From Polaromonas sp. (GTDB lineage: Bacteria; Pseudomonadota; Gammaproteobacteria; Burkholderiales; Burkholderiaceae_C): a stretch of 6,596 nucleotides of DNA. Positions within the stretch are counted from its first letter, which is position 1. Each line of letters opens with the position of its first letter. The stretch lies in the NCBI GenBank assembly GCA_014376885.1, contig JACMQR010000139.1, positions 1 to 6,596 on the forward strand, given 5' to 3'. The position numbers were made by a program, and so were the translations under genes. The notes under the pieces were generated by a model. That model was not told the DNA's origin, made no database searches, and saw nothing but the letters and a program-made list of their open reading frames with translations. Positions 1-5,947 of this stretch are shown here, in pieces.

Positions 1-175
1 TCAACCCACGGAAAATTAAAAATTAAGCGCTAAAACGATAAAAATATGTTTTTATTAGTACAGTGTGAGAAACAATGTATCAGAACTGGCCGCTTTTCAA
101 GCTTTCAGCCGGCCGGCTGGCTGAGAAAATGTTTGCCCAAGACGTCAATTCGACTGATCACCTGGAAAGTTTGTC
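1..175. other. AT-rich upstream leader without a gene
   Basis: No convincing coding region is visible here. The first 60 bases are very AT-rich and contain an A/T-only hairpin: ATAAAAA at 38-44 pairs with TTTTTAT at 49-55 across a TATG loop. It could be the tail of a terminator for a gene to the left, or simply AT-rich promoter DNA for the gene at 176. I could not pick out a convincing -35/-10 pair. A GC-rich palindrome at 106-119 is listed separately. The last bases carry the ribosome binding site GGAAAG (164-169) for the following gene. Confidence 0.5.
106..119. repeat. Perfect GC-rich 14-bp palindrome upstream of the RcnB-like gene
   Basis: CAGCCGGCCGGCTG reads identically on both strands. 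A competing, slightly larger hairpin can form between TCAGCC (105-110) and GGCTGA (119-124). It sits 56 bp before the start codon at 176, so it lies in the promoter or 5' leader and could be an operator or an mRNA stem-loop. GGCC-rich words are common in this genome, so chance occurrence is quite possible. Confidence 0.4.
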
Positions 176-760
176 ATGACACCGCACCGTAAGAACCTGT
201 CGCTTTTTCAACGCAGTCGCAGTTTTGCCTGCCTGCTGGCAGTCGCGCTGGCCTGCACCACCAGCTTTGCTGAAAAGCCTGAATGGGCCGGCGGTGGCGG
301 CAAGGGCGACAAAAGCGACAAGGAGAGCAAGCATGAAAATAAGCAGGGCAAGAAGCAACGCGACCGGCAGGAGGACGATCAGTTCGAGTCCAGCTACGGC
401 GGCAAAAAAGACGGCAAAAAGCATGAAGACAGGGATCTGAGGGCTGGCTATTACTTCGGTGAGCCACAGCGGGTGGTGATCAACAACTACTACGGCAACG
501 AGTTCCAGGCCGGTCGCTGCCCGCCCGGCCTGGCCAAGAAAAACAACGGCTGCATGCCGCCCGGCCAGGCCAAAAAATACGTCGTGGGCCAGCGTCTGCC
601 CAGCAATGTGATTTATTACCAGGTTCCGCAAACCGTTGTCTACCAGCTCGGCGCGCCGCCCTCGGGCTACCGGTATGTGCGGGTGGCGTCCGACATCTTG
701 CTGCTGGCCGTCGGCACCAGCATGGTGGTCGACGCCATCCAGAATCTGAGCAGCTACTGA
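176..760 (+). CDS. Secreted RcnB/CigR-like protein (periplasmic, function unclear)
   Basis: A 194-residue exported protein. The N-terminus is a clear signal peptide: basic residues (HRK, RSR), a hydrophobic core around residues 18-29, and a likely cleavage after Ala32 (TSFA/EKPEW). Residues 38-88 are a low-complexity linker rich in Gly, Lys, Asp and Glu. Residues 115-134 hold two related CPPGLAKK / CMPPGQAKK units, a hallmark I associate with RcnB/CigR-type proteins. The C-terminal part (about 147-192; YYQVPQTVVYQLG, then GYRYVRVASDILLLAVGTSMVVDAI) matches the RcnB domain pattern. Founding members are RcnB, a periplasmic protein linked to nickel/cobalt homeostasis, and CigR, an anti-virulence regulator; neither role can be assumed here. 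The ATG at 176 is supported by GGAAAG at 164-169. The stop overlaps the convergent gene's stop. No metal transporter gene is adjacent, so a metal role is not supported by context. Confidence 0.85.
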   Translation: MTPHRKNLSLFQRSRSFACLLAVALACTTSFAEKPEWAGGGGKGDKSDKESKHENKQGKKQRDRQEDDQFESSYGGKKDGKKHEDRDLRAGYYFGEPQRVVINNYYGNEFQAGRCPPGLAKKNNGCMPPGQAKKYVVGQRLPSNVIYYQVPQTVVYQLGAPPSGYRYVRVASDILLLAVGTSMVVDAIQNLSSY

Positions 761-2415
761 GCCGGTGCTGAAGGTCCGGCGCGCCGCGAGGGCAGCGTGG
801 CTTGCACATCGGGCAAATCCACCATGACCGGCTGGCCGGGTACGGCGCAGCCGGTGTCGCAGCATTTGCCGGGCTGGCGGTTCTTGGTGATCGCCCGGTT
901 CGGGTCGTGCGGCGCGGCGGCGGGCGAGCCGTCGGCGGCAATGCCGCGCTCCAGGATGCGCTCGACCAGCTCGACCTTCGAGCCGATCGGGTAGTTTCGG
1001 TAAATCTCCTGCTTCATGGCCGCCGGCGAGCCGCCGCCATGCAGGCTGATGACGCTGTACCAACCGCCCTGGTAGCCGGCGCTCAGGTCTTCGATGAAGC
1101 GCGCGGTCTCGATGCGCTGCTCGTAGGGCACGCTTGGGTTGGCGCGCAGCACCTCCGACAGCTTGGCACCGGTTTCCGGATTGTGGTCCTCGTCCGGGCC
1201 GGGCAGGGTGACGATCAGGCCGCCGCTCACATAGTGGGCAATGCGGTGCATGTCGTAAATCTTGGTCGCCAGCAGCAGCTTGCCGATGTTCGAAAACACC
1301 GGGTCGGGCATGAATGTCTTGCTGTACTCATCCGGCTTGCCGTACACGCTGGCAGCCACGCCGCAGGCGTAAAAGCTCTCGGTGATGGTGATCAGCTCGA
1401 CCATCTGCTCGCGCAGGTGCGATTCCTTACCCGGATCGAAGCCGTTGGCCTCGCACATCAGCGCGCCGGCGCCGATCAAAAGGTCGCCGAAGCCGGCGCG
1501 TGCAGCGATGCAGGTGTGCCGGTGGTGCGTCGCGTAGCTGTAGGTCAGGTGGCCGGAATGCTCCCATTCGCCGGCGTAAAACACGCTGTCGTGCGGCACG
1601 AACACCTTGTCGAACATGACCACGCCGGTGCTCTGGCCGTACTTGCGGCTGAACAGCGCATCGCCATGTTCCAGTTTCTCACCTGGCCGGCCGGCCGGCC
1701 GGGCAATGATGGTGATGCCGGGCGCGTCCACCGGCACCGCGCAGCAGACGGCGTAGTCGGCGTCTTCCCGCCCCATGTTGCGGCACGGCATGACCAGCAG
1801 TTCGTGCACATAGGGCGCGCCGGTCACGATGGCCTTGGTGCCTGAAATCACGATTCCTTTGGCATTGCGCTCGACGATGTGCAGGTAGCTGTCGACATTG
1901 CTCTGCTCATGCGGCCGCTTGCTGCGGTCGCCCTTGGCATCGGTCATGGCAATGCCCAGCGTCAGGTCCTGGTCCTGAACGCGGTGCAGGTAATTCAAGA
2001 AACGGGCCGTGTTCTCGGTCGTGCCGCGCGCATCGTCGATGCGGCTGGACACCTGGCCGATGGCGTTCAGCGCATCGTGCGTCAGGTAGCGCTGGGCGCA
2101 GCCGGTTTCCTGGCAGACCAGGCGCACGGCTTCTAACTTGTTCAGCAGGTCGCCGCTGCTGGTGTTGATGTGTGACAAACGGTTGACCAGTTTGCCGCTG
2201 GTGTGCTGCACCGCCGTCATGATCGGCGCGTATTTTGGCTTGAGCGCGTAGTCGTAGGTCAGCGCGATGGCATTGATGCCCGGGCCGAAACCGCGCTCGT
2301 CGACGACGCTGTCAACCAGCCGGCCATCGAGAAAAACGCGCGGCTTGTAGCGGCGCAGCGACTCGCGAAAATCGCTGCCGGACATCAAGCTGGCGGCGGG
2401 AGCAGGTGCATTCAT
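754..2415 (-). CDS. 4-hydroxybutyryl-CoA dehydratase / HpaB-superfamily flavoprotein, apparently with altered cluster ligands
   Basis: A 553-residue cytosolic flavoprotein of the acyl-CoA-dehydrogenase-fold superfamily that includes 4-hydroxyphenylacetate 3-monooxygenase (HpaB) and 4-hydroxybutyryl-CoA dehydratase (AbfD). The N-terminal domain spans about residues 15-285 and the C-terminal helical domain about 290-490. TDAKGDRSKRPHEQ (158-171), HHRHTC (297-302) before AGFGDLLIGAG, and HGGGSP (459-464) point to the AbfD side. AbfD binds a [4Fe-4S] cluster through Cys99, Cys103, His292 and Cys299. By motif alignment from memory these correspond to Cys106, Tyr110, His298 and Ala305, so two ligands look lost. 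The Arg and Tyr that bind phenol in HpaB are also not in place (Leu and Ala). A tail beyond residue 490 carries CC (518-519) and Cys523. The ATG at 2415 (GGGGAT six bases upstream) is preferred to the TTG directly before it. The gene is divergent from the TetR gene, which probably controls it. Substrate and exact reaction (dehydratase, isomerase or monooxygenase) are unknown. Confidence 0.85.
   Translation of the reverse strand: MNAPAPAASLMSGSDFRESLRRYKPRVFLDGRLVDSVVDERGFGPGINAIALTYDYALKPKYAPIMTAVQHTSGKLVNRLSHINTSSGDLLNKLEAVRLVCQETGCAQRYLTHDALNAIGQVSSRIDDARGTTENTARFLNYLHRVQDQDLTLGIAMTDAKGDRSKRPHEQSNVDSYLHIVERNAKGIVISGTKAIVTGAPYVHELLVMPCRNMGREDADYAVCCAVPVDAPGITIIARPAGRPGEKLEHGDALFSRKYGQSTGVVMFDKVFVPHDSVFYAGEWEHSGHLTYSYATHHRHTCIAARAGFGDLLIGAGALMCEANGFDPGKESHLREQMVELITITESFYACGVAASVYGKPDEYSKTFMPDPVFSNIGKLLLATKIYDMHRIAHYVSGGLIVTLPGPDEDHNPETGAKLSEVLRANPSVPYEQRIETARFIEDLSAGYQGGWYSVISLHGGGSPAAMKQEIYRNYPIGSKVELVERILERGIAADGSPAAAPHDPNRAITKNRQPGKCCDTGCAVPGQPVMVDLPDVQATLPSRRAGPSAPAQ
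1685..1700. repeat. (GGCC)4 simple repeat inside the dehydratase-like gene
   Basis: Four tandem GGCC units lie within the codons for an Arg-Pro-Ala-Gly-Arg-Pro-Gly stretch (about residues 239-245 of the minus-strand protein). The peptide itself looks like a normal loop of the family, so the repeat probably results from GC-rich codon choice and not from a dedicated switch. Confidence 0.6.
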
Positions 2416-2432
2416 CAACGATCCCCAAAAGT

Positions 2433-2446
2433 AATTGCTGGCAATT
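2433..2446. promoter_or_regulatory. Probable TetR operator: inverted repeat AATTGC-TG-GCAATT
   Basis: A perfect 6-bp inverted repeat with a 2-bp centre lies in the 108-bp gap between the divergent dehydratase-like and TetR genes. A second, wider inverted repeat, TTAAACA (2447-2453) and TGTTTAA (2475-2481), flanks the space beside it, and TGGCAA occurs twice (2439-2444 and 2468-2473). TetR-family regulators typically bind short palindromes in exactly such divergent gaps. The site falls around the predicted transcription start of the minus-strand gene, where binding would block transcription. Assignment to this particular regulator is inferred from position. Confidence 0.6.
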
Positions 2447-2473
2447 TTAAACAGCGTTCAATTTATTTGGCAA
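2446..2473 (-). promoter_or_regulatory. Candidate sigma-70 promoter of the dehydratase-like gene
   Basis: Read on the minus strand, TTGCCA (complement of 2468-2473) resembles a -35 box with one mismatch. After a 16-bp spacer, TTTAAA (2446-2451) makes a moderate -10 box. The start of transcription would fall inside or just beside the 2433-2446 inverted repeat, leaving a leader of roughly 20-30 bases before the ATG at 2415. The call rests on eye matching to consensus only. Confidence 0.4.
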
Positions 2474-2511
2474 GTGTTTAATTATTCAGCGCCATCCCTT
2501 CGCTTTGGTCT

Positions 2512-2523
2512 TATATTCAACCG
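2512..2523 (+). promoter_or_regulatory. -10-like TATATT immediately before the TetR start; possible leaderless mRNA
   Basis: TATATT at 2512-2517 is a good -10 match and ends six bases before the TetR ATG at 2524. No Shine-Dalgarno-like purine run is present in the bases before that ATG. If this box is used, transcription would begin at or next to the start codon. No good -35 box sits at 16-18 bp spacing, which weakens the case. Confidence 0.3.
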
Positions 2524-3150
2524 ATGCAAGCCAAAATTCAACGCCAGCAAGCCCTGAACGATTCGCGCCGGGCGCTCATGCTGGATGCGGCGCGCGCGGT
2601 GTTCCAACGCCTGGGCATCGAAGGTGCGAGCATCCGCGAAATCGCCAAGGCAGCCGGCTACACACCCGGCGCGATCTATTCGTATTTCGAGAACAAGGAA
2701 GCGATCTATGGCGCGCTGCTGGCCGAGTCGCTGGAGCGGCTCAATGCGGCGGTCGAAGCAGCGGGTCGTGTTGAGGCTCTGCCGTTTGAATTGCTCCGCG
2801 GCAAGGCGAATGCCTGGTTCGGTTTTTACGCCGCCAACCCGCGCGACCTCGACCTGGGCTTTTACCTTGTCCAGGGCCTGCAGCCACGCGGCTTGAGCGC
2901 CGAACTCAACAACCAGCTGAACGACCGCCTGCACGACGCGCTGCGGCCGTGCGAAGCTGCCTTGCAGGCCATGGGCCTGGCGCCGCAAGCTGCCCTGAGC
3001 GAGAACACCGCCCTGTTTGCCCACGGCGTGGGCCTGCTGCTGCTGCAGCACACCGGCCGGATTCGCATGTTCGGCCAGGACGCGACCGTGCTGTTTGCCC
3101 GTTACCTCGACGCGCTGCCGGGCCGGCTGGCCAGTGGCGCATCCGCTTGA
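2524..3150 (+). CDS. TetR-family transcriptional regulator
   Basis: A 208-residue regulator of normal TetR length. Residues 15-62 form the canonical DNA-binding domain: a first helix (ALMLDAARAVFQRLG), then the helix-turn-helix about 36-55 with IREIAKAAGYTPGAIYSYF, and the usual FENKEAIY continuation. The remainder is the all-helical ligand and dimer domain, with aromatic residues around 98-120 (WFGFYAANPRDLDLGFYLVQG) that could line an effector pocket. The ATG at 2524 gives a complete N-terminal arm. The frame closes at a TAA (2479-2481) without another standard upstream start, although no ribosome binding site is visible. It is divergent from the dehydratase-like gene and ends 20 bp before the acyl-CoA dehydrogenase gene, so it most likely represses one or both and itself. 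An acyl-CoA or related carboxylic compound as effector is inference from the neighbours. Confidence 0.93.
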   Translation: MQAKIQRQQALNDSRRALMLDAARAVFQRLGIEGASIREIAKAAGYTPGAIYSYFENKEAIYGALLAESLERLNAAVEAAGRVEALPFELLRGKANAWFGFYAANPRDLDLGFYLVQGLQPRGLSAELNNQLNDRLHDALRPCEAALQAMGLAPQAALSENTALFAHGVGLLLLQHTGRIRMFGQDATVLFARYLDALPGRLASGASA

Positions 3151-3170
3151 TCCCCCACCCGGAGACTGAC

Positions 3171-4892
3171 ATGAATGCACCGCTTGATACTGCCAATCTG
3201 CTGCCCGCCCGCGACGCATCAGCGCCAACGGGCACGCACCTGGTGATGAACCAGGCCGGCCCGCTGGCCGGCTTCAATGCCTTTAGCGATGACGCGGTGC
3301 TGCTGGCCGCCGTGCAGCGCGAAGCGCCGTGGGCCGCCGCGCGCTGCCAGGCCCTGGGCCAGCTGGTGGCCGATGAAGACATCCAGGAGCTCGCGCGCCT
3401 GGCCAACCGCCATTTGCCTGAACTCAAGACGCACGACCGCTACGGCAACCGCATCGACTGGGTCGAATTTCACCCGAGCTGGCACCATTTGATGGCCCTG
3501 GCCTGGAAGCACGAGGTGCATTCGCTCGCCTGGACGGCGCCCGAGGCGCAGCCGCACTTTGCCCGGGCTGCGCTGTCTTACCTGTGGAACCAGGTCGAGC
3601 ACGGCACGGCCTGCCCGACCGGCATGGCGTATGCAGCATTTGCCGGCTTCCAGACCGAGCCCTGCCTGAAAGTCTGGGCTGACAAGGTGTGCGGCACCGC
3701 CTACGAATTCAGCCGCCGTGAAGTGGCCAACAAACCCTCGGTCGTGATTGGTTACGCCATGACCGAAAAGCAGGGCGGCTCGGACCTGCGCGAAACGCAA
3801 ACCACCGCCGCGTTTTCGCACAGCGCCGACTACCACGGCGCCACAGCCCACTGGTACGAGCTGACCGGCCACAAGTGGTTTTGCTCGGTGCCCCAGTCCG
3901 ATGGCTTTTTCACCCTGGCCAAGGTGGGCGGCGGCGTGACTTGCTTTTTCCTGCCGCGCACCCTGCCGGACGGCAGCTTCAACCGTTTTCTCATCCAGCG
4001 CCTGAAGGACAAGTGCGGCAACAAGTCCAATGCGTCGAGCGAAATCGAGTACGCCGGCACGCTGGCGATCCGCGTCGGCCCGGAAGGCGGCGGCCTGCGC
4101 GAAATCTTGTCGCATGCGCACCTGACGCGGCTGGACTTTGCGGTCGGCTCGGCCGGCCTGATGCGCCAGTCGCTGACGCTGGCGCTCAACCACACCACAA
4201 CCCGTCGGGGCTTCGGGCGCACACTGGCCGAGCAGCCGATGATGACCAACGTGCTGGCCGACATGGCCATCGAGGTCGAGTCGGCCACGCTGCTGGCATT
4301 GCGCGTGGCCCGGGCCACCGACCACATTGAAACCAGCGCGCAGGAAAAAGCCTTTGCCCGCATCGCCACGCCGATGGCCAAGTTCTTCAACTGCTCGCGG
4401 GCTCCGGCGATTGCCTATGAAGCGCTGCAATGCCACGGCGGCAACGGCTTCATCGAGGAAAACCCGATGGCCCGCATCTACCGCGAAGCGCCGCTGAACA
4501 GCGTGTGGGAGGGTTCTGCCAACATGATGTGCATGGATGTGCGCCGCTCGCTGCTCAAGGAGCCGGCCACCCGCGACGCTTTCATGGCCGAAGTGCATGC
4601 GGTCAAAGGCATGGACGGGCGCTTTGACGCCTTCCTCAGCGCCCTGGCGCCGCTCGTCGAGCAGGCGATGGCCGACGAATTTCTGGCCCGGCCGGCCAGC
4701 GAAGCCATGGCCCGGGCGATTCAAGGGGCCGAGCTGCTGCGCCATTCGACGCCCGAGGTGGTCGATGGGTTCATGGCCACCCGGCTGGGTGCCGTGACGC
4801 TGGGCTGGGGGACCAGCACCGGCTCGATGGGCGCTGCCGTGTCCAGGACGCAGGCCGGCCGCATCGTCGACCGGGCGCGCGTCGTTCGCTAG
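3171..4892 (+). CDS. AidB-like acyl-CoA dehydrogenase family flavoprotein
   Basis: A 573-residue FAD-dependent acyl-CoA dehydrogenase homologue. It resembles E. coli AidB (541 residues) along its whole length more than the shorter metabolic dehydrogenases. Matching motifs include ELARLAN (73-79), FHPSWH (100-105), GYAMTEKQGGSD (194-205), GHKWFCSVPQSD (233-244), RLKDKCGNKSNAS (277-289), RRGFG (345-349) and NSVWEGSAN (443-451). Glu447 occupies the position of AidB Glu425, the usual catalytic base, and is retained. The C-terminal helical extension that in AidB binds DNA is also present (about 455-573), but DNA binding cannot be judged by eye. E. coli AidB belongs to the Ada alkylation response and has weak isovaleryl-CoA dehydrogenase activity; no ada, alkA or alkB is visible here. 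The setting behind a TetR gene, beside a dehydratase-like gene, suggests a metabolic CoA-ester role. The ATG is supported by GGAG at 3161-3164. The N-terminus is about 20 residues longer than AidB. Confidence 0.92.
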   Translation: MNAPLDTANLLPARDASAPTGTHLVMNQAGPLAGFNAFSDDAVLLAAVQREAPWAAARCQALGQLVADEDIQELARLANRHLPELKTHDRYGNRIDWVEFHPSWHHLMALAWKHEVHSLAWTAPEAQPHFARAALSYLWNQVEHGTACPTGMAYAAFAGFQTEPCLKVWADKVCGTAYEFSRREVANKPSVVIGYAMTEKQGGSDLRETQTTAAFSHSADYHGATAHWYELTGHKWFCSVPQSDGFFTLAKVGGGVTCFFLPRTLPDGSFNRFLIQRLKDKCGNKSNASSEIEYAGTLAIRVGPEGGGLREILSHAHLTRLDFAVGSAGLMRQSLTLALNHTTTRRGFGRTLAEQPMMTNVLADMAIEVESATLLALRVARATDHIETSAQEKAFARIATPMAKFFNCSRAPAIAYEALQCHGGNGFIEENPMARIYREAPLNSVWEGSANMMCMDVRRSLLKEPATRDAFMAEVHAVKGMDGRFDAFLSALAPLVEQAMADEFLARPASEAMARAIQGAELLRHSTPEVVDGFMATRLGAVTLGWGTSTGSMGAAVSRTQAGRIVDRARVVR

Positions 4893-4947
4893 CGCGCCGC
4901 AGAAAAAAATGGCGCTGGATAATGGCGGGCAACTCCAAGGATTGACC

Positions 4948-5571
4948 ATGCTGCTAGATGCCGATGACTGCCAACTCGTTCTGATTGATTACCAGACCCG
5001 CTTGATGCCGGTTATTTTTGAAAATGAAATCGTCATTGCCAATGCCATGCGCCTGGCGCGCATGGCCAGGCTCATGGACGTGCCGATCTGGGGCACGGCG
5101 CAAAACCCAGACAAGCTGGGCCAGAACCTGCCGGAAATTCAAGCGGCCATCGATTCGGCCGGCGGCAAGACAATGGCCAAAATGAATTTCAGCGCGGCCT
5201 CCGACGGCCTGATCGAATGGCTGCGCCCGCCGGTGCGAAAGCCCAGCCAGGGCGGCAATGCCAGAAGCCTGCCCAAGCACCTGCAAAAACCCGCCGAGCC
5301 CGAGGATGAAGGCCGCAGCATGATCGTGATGGCAGGCTGCGAGGCGCATGTCTGCCTGCTGCAGACCGCGCTGGAGTTGCTCGAAGAAGAGTTCGACGTC
5401 TGGGTCGTCACCGACGCCTGCAGCTCGCGCAGCGAACGCAACCGCGATGCCGCTTTCGACCGGCTGGCCGGCAACGGCGCCGAGCTGGTGACCACCGAAA
5501 TGGTGGCATTCGAGTGGGCGCGCACCTGTGAACATCCGGCGTTCAAAGAGCTGCTGAGCTTGGTGAAGTAG
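4948..5571 (+). CDS. Isochorismatase-fold cysteine hydrolase, ISOC1/ISOC2-like
   Basis: A 207-residue member of the isochorismatase-like cysteine hydrolase superfamily, whose enzymes hydrolyse amides, esters or vinyl ethers through an Asp-Lys-Cys triad. The likely triad is Asp14 (VLIDYQ), Lys78 (AKMNFS) and Cys136 (EAHVCLLQTALELL). The stretch VVTDACSSRSERNRDAAFDRL (from residue 153) and the ending HPAFKELL resemble ISOC1/ISOC2 proteins more than nicotinamidases or EntB. Compared with ISOC2, about 30 extra residues (92-122), rich in Pro, Lys and Arg, lie between the Lys and Cys motifs. The ATG at 4948 is preferred because AAGG (4937-4940) precedes it at good spacing; an in-frame ATG at 4909 has no such site. 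It follows the acyl-CoA dehydrogenase by 55 bp and is probably co-transcribed. Natural substrates of this subgroup are mostly unknown, so the reaction is not assigned. Confidence 0.88.
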   Translation: MLLDADDCQLVLIDYQTRLMPVIFENEIVIANAMRLARMARLMDVPIWGTAQNPDKLGQNLPEIQAAIDSAGGKTMAKMNFSAASDGLIEWLRPPVRKPSQGGNARSLPKHLQKPAEPEDEGRSMIVMAGCEAHVCLLQTALELLEEEFDVWVVTDACSSRSERNRDAAFDRLAGNGAELVTTEMVAFEWARTCEHPAFKELLSLVK

Positions 5572-5947
5572 AGCAATCAAAAAATTGTTAAAAATGCCGC
5601 TTGCGCAATGCGCGCAAGGGTTGACAGCTATAAAAATAGTATCAGATCAACAAGCTCGACTCTCAATCTGACGCGGCCAAGATGTATCGTCCCGTCTGTG
5701 GTCCCAGGTGACTTTGTGAAAGCACATACTGGCTTCGTTCATGCTAGACCACGATTGCCTGTGTGATCCTACGGCTCTTGAATGAAAAGCCCTACATGCC
5801 CGGCGATGCGTGAAAGGTGAACTCGTGTGTTGTTTCTAGCGCCGCCAGGGCAGTCCATGCCATCTTGTGCCATCAAAAAAGCAGGGCATGGCGTTGCAGC
5901 TTGAACTGGATGTATCGCGGATCAATGTTGACACGACGAGGACTGAC
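5572..5947. other. Intergenic stretch of about 375 bp without a convincing gene
   Basis: The left end carries a strong hairpin (5600-5618) inside A/T-rich flanks and a CTAT/ATAG inverted repeat (5629-5640). The middle (about 5650-5930) is visibly less GC-rich than the operon to its left. It has frequent stops in most frames and shows no tRNA or known RNA that I recognise. Near the right end CCATGCC (5855-5861) can pair with GGCATGG (5885-5891) over a long loop. A promoter for the gene at 5948 presumably lies here, but I could not identify a good -35/-10 pair. The stretch could hold decayed sequence. Confidence 0.5.
5600..5618 (-). terminator. Strong hairpin with T-runs on its minus-strand side
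   Basis: CTTGCGC (5600-5606) and GCGCAAG (5612-5618) form a perfect 7-bp stem with a 5-base loop. Read on the minus strand, the stem is followed by CGGCA, then TTTTT and soon TTTTTT, resembling an intrinsic terminator with a slightly distant T-tract. On the + strand, 28 bases past the stop at 5571, no T-run follows, although the stem could still protect the 3' end of the operon mRNA. The adjoining TTGACAGCTATAAAAATAG gives the block the look of a short interspersed repeat of this group, which is inference. Confidence 0.5.

Noticed and set aside
1685..1700. (GGCC)4 as a phase-variation switch
   Set aside because: Only four units exist, the encoded peptide fits the family, and GGCC-rich words recur throughout this genome segment.
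802..1845. A 347-codon + strand frame opposite the dehydratase-like gene
   Set aside because: It is a mirror frame of the conserved minus-strand gene, has no family motifs and is rich in Ala, Val, His and Gly as expected for a shadow frame.
2949..3170. Upstream extension of the acyl-CoA dehydrogenase frame by 74 codons into the TetR gene
   Set aside because: The extension is Arg/Pro/Ala-rich shadow of the TetR frame. The ATG at 3171 has a well-placed GGAG and matches the AidB N-terminus better.
3219..4949. A 576-codon open frame on the minus strand opposite the acyl-CoA dehydrogenase gene
   Set aside because: The + strand encodes clear AidB-family motifs throughout. The antisense product is Gly/Ala/Arg/His-rich without recognisable domains, the usual shadow of GC-biased codons.
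5647..5742. A 31-residue minus-strand frame just ahead of the minus-oriented hairpin
   Set aside because: It has no good ribosome binding site, no recognisable motif and an Arg/Ser/Trp/His-rich composition typical of a chance frame. Its position before the hairpin is the only point in its favour.
5867..5947. GTG start at 5867 for the NTF2-fold gene
   Set aside because: There is no ribosome binding site before 5867, while GAGGA precedes the ATG at 5948, and the NTF2-type fold begins just after that ATG.
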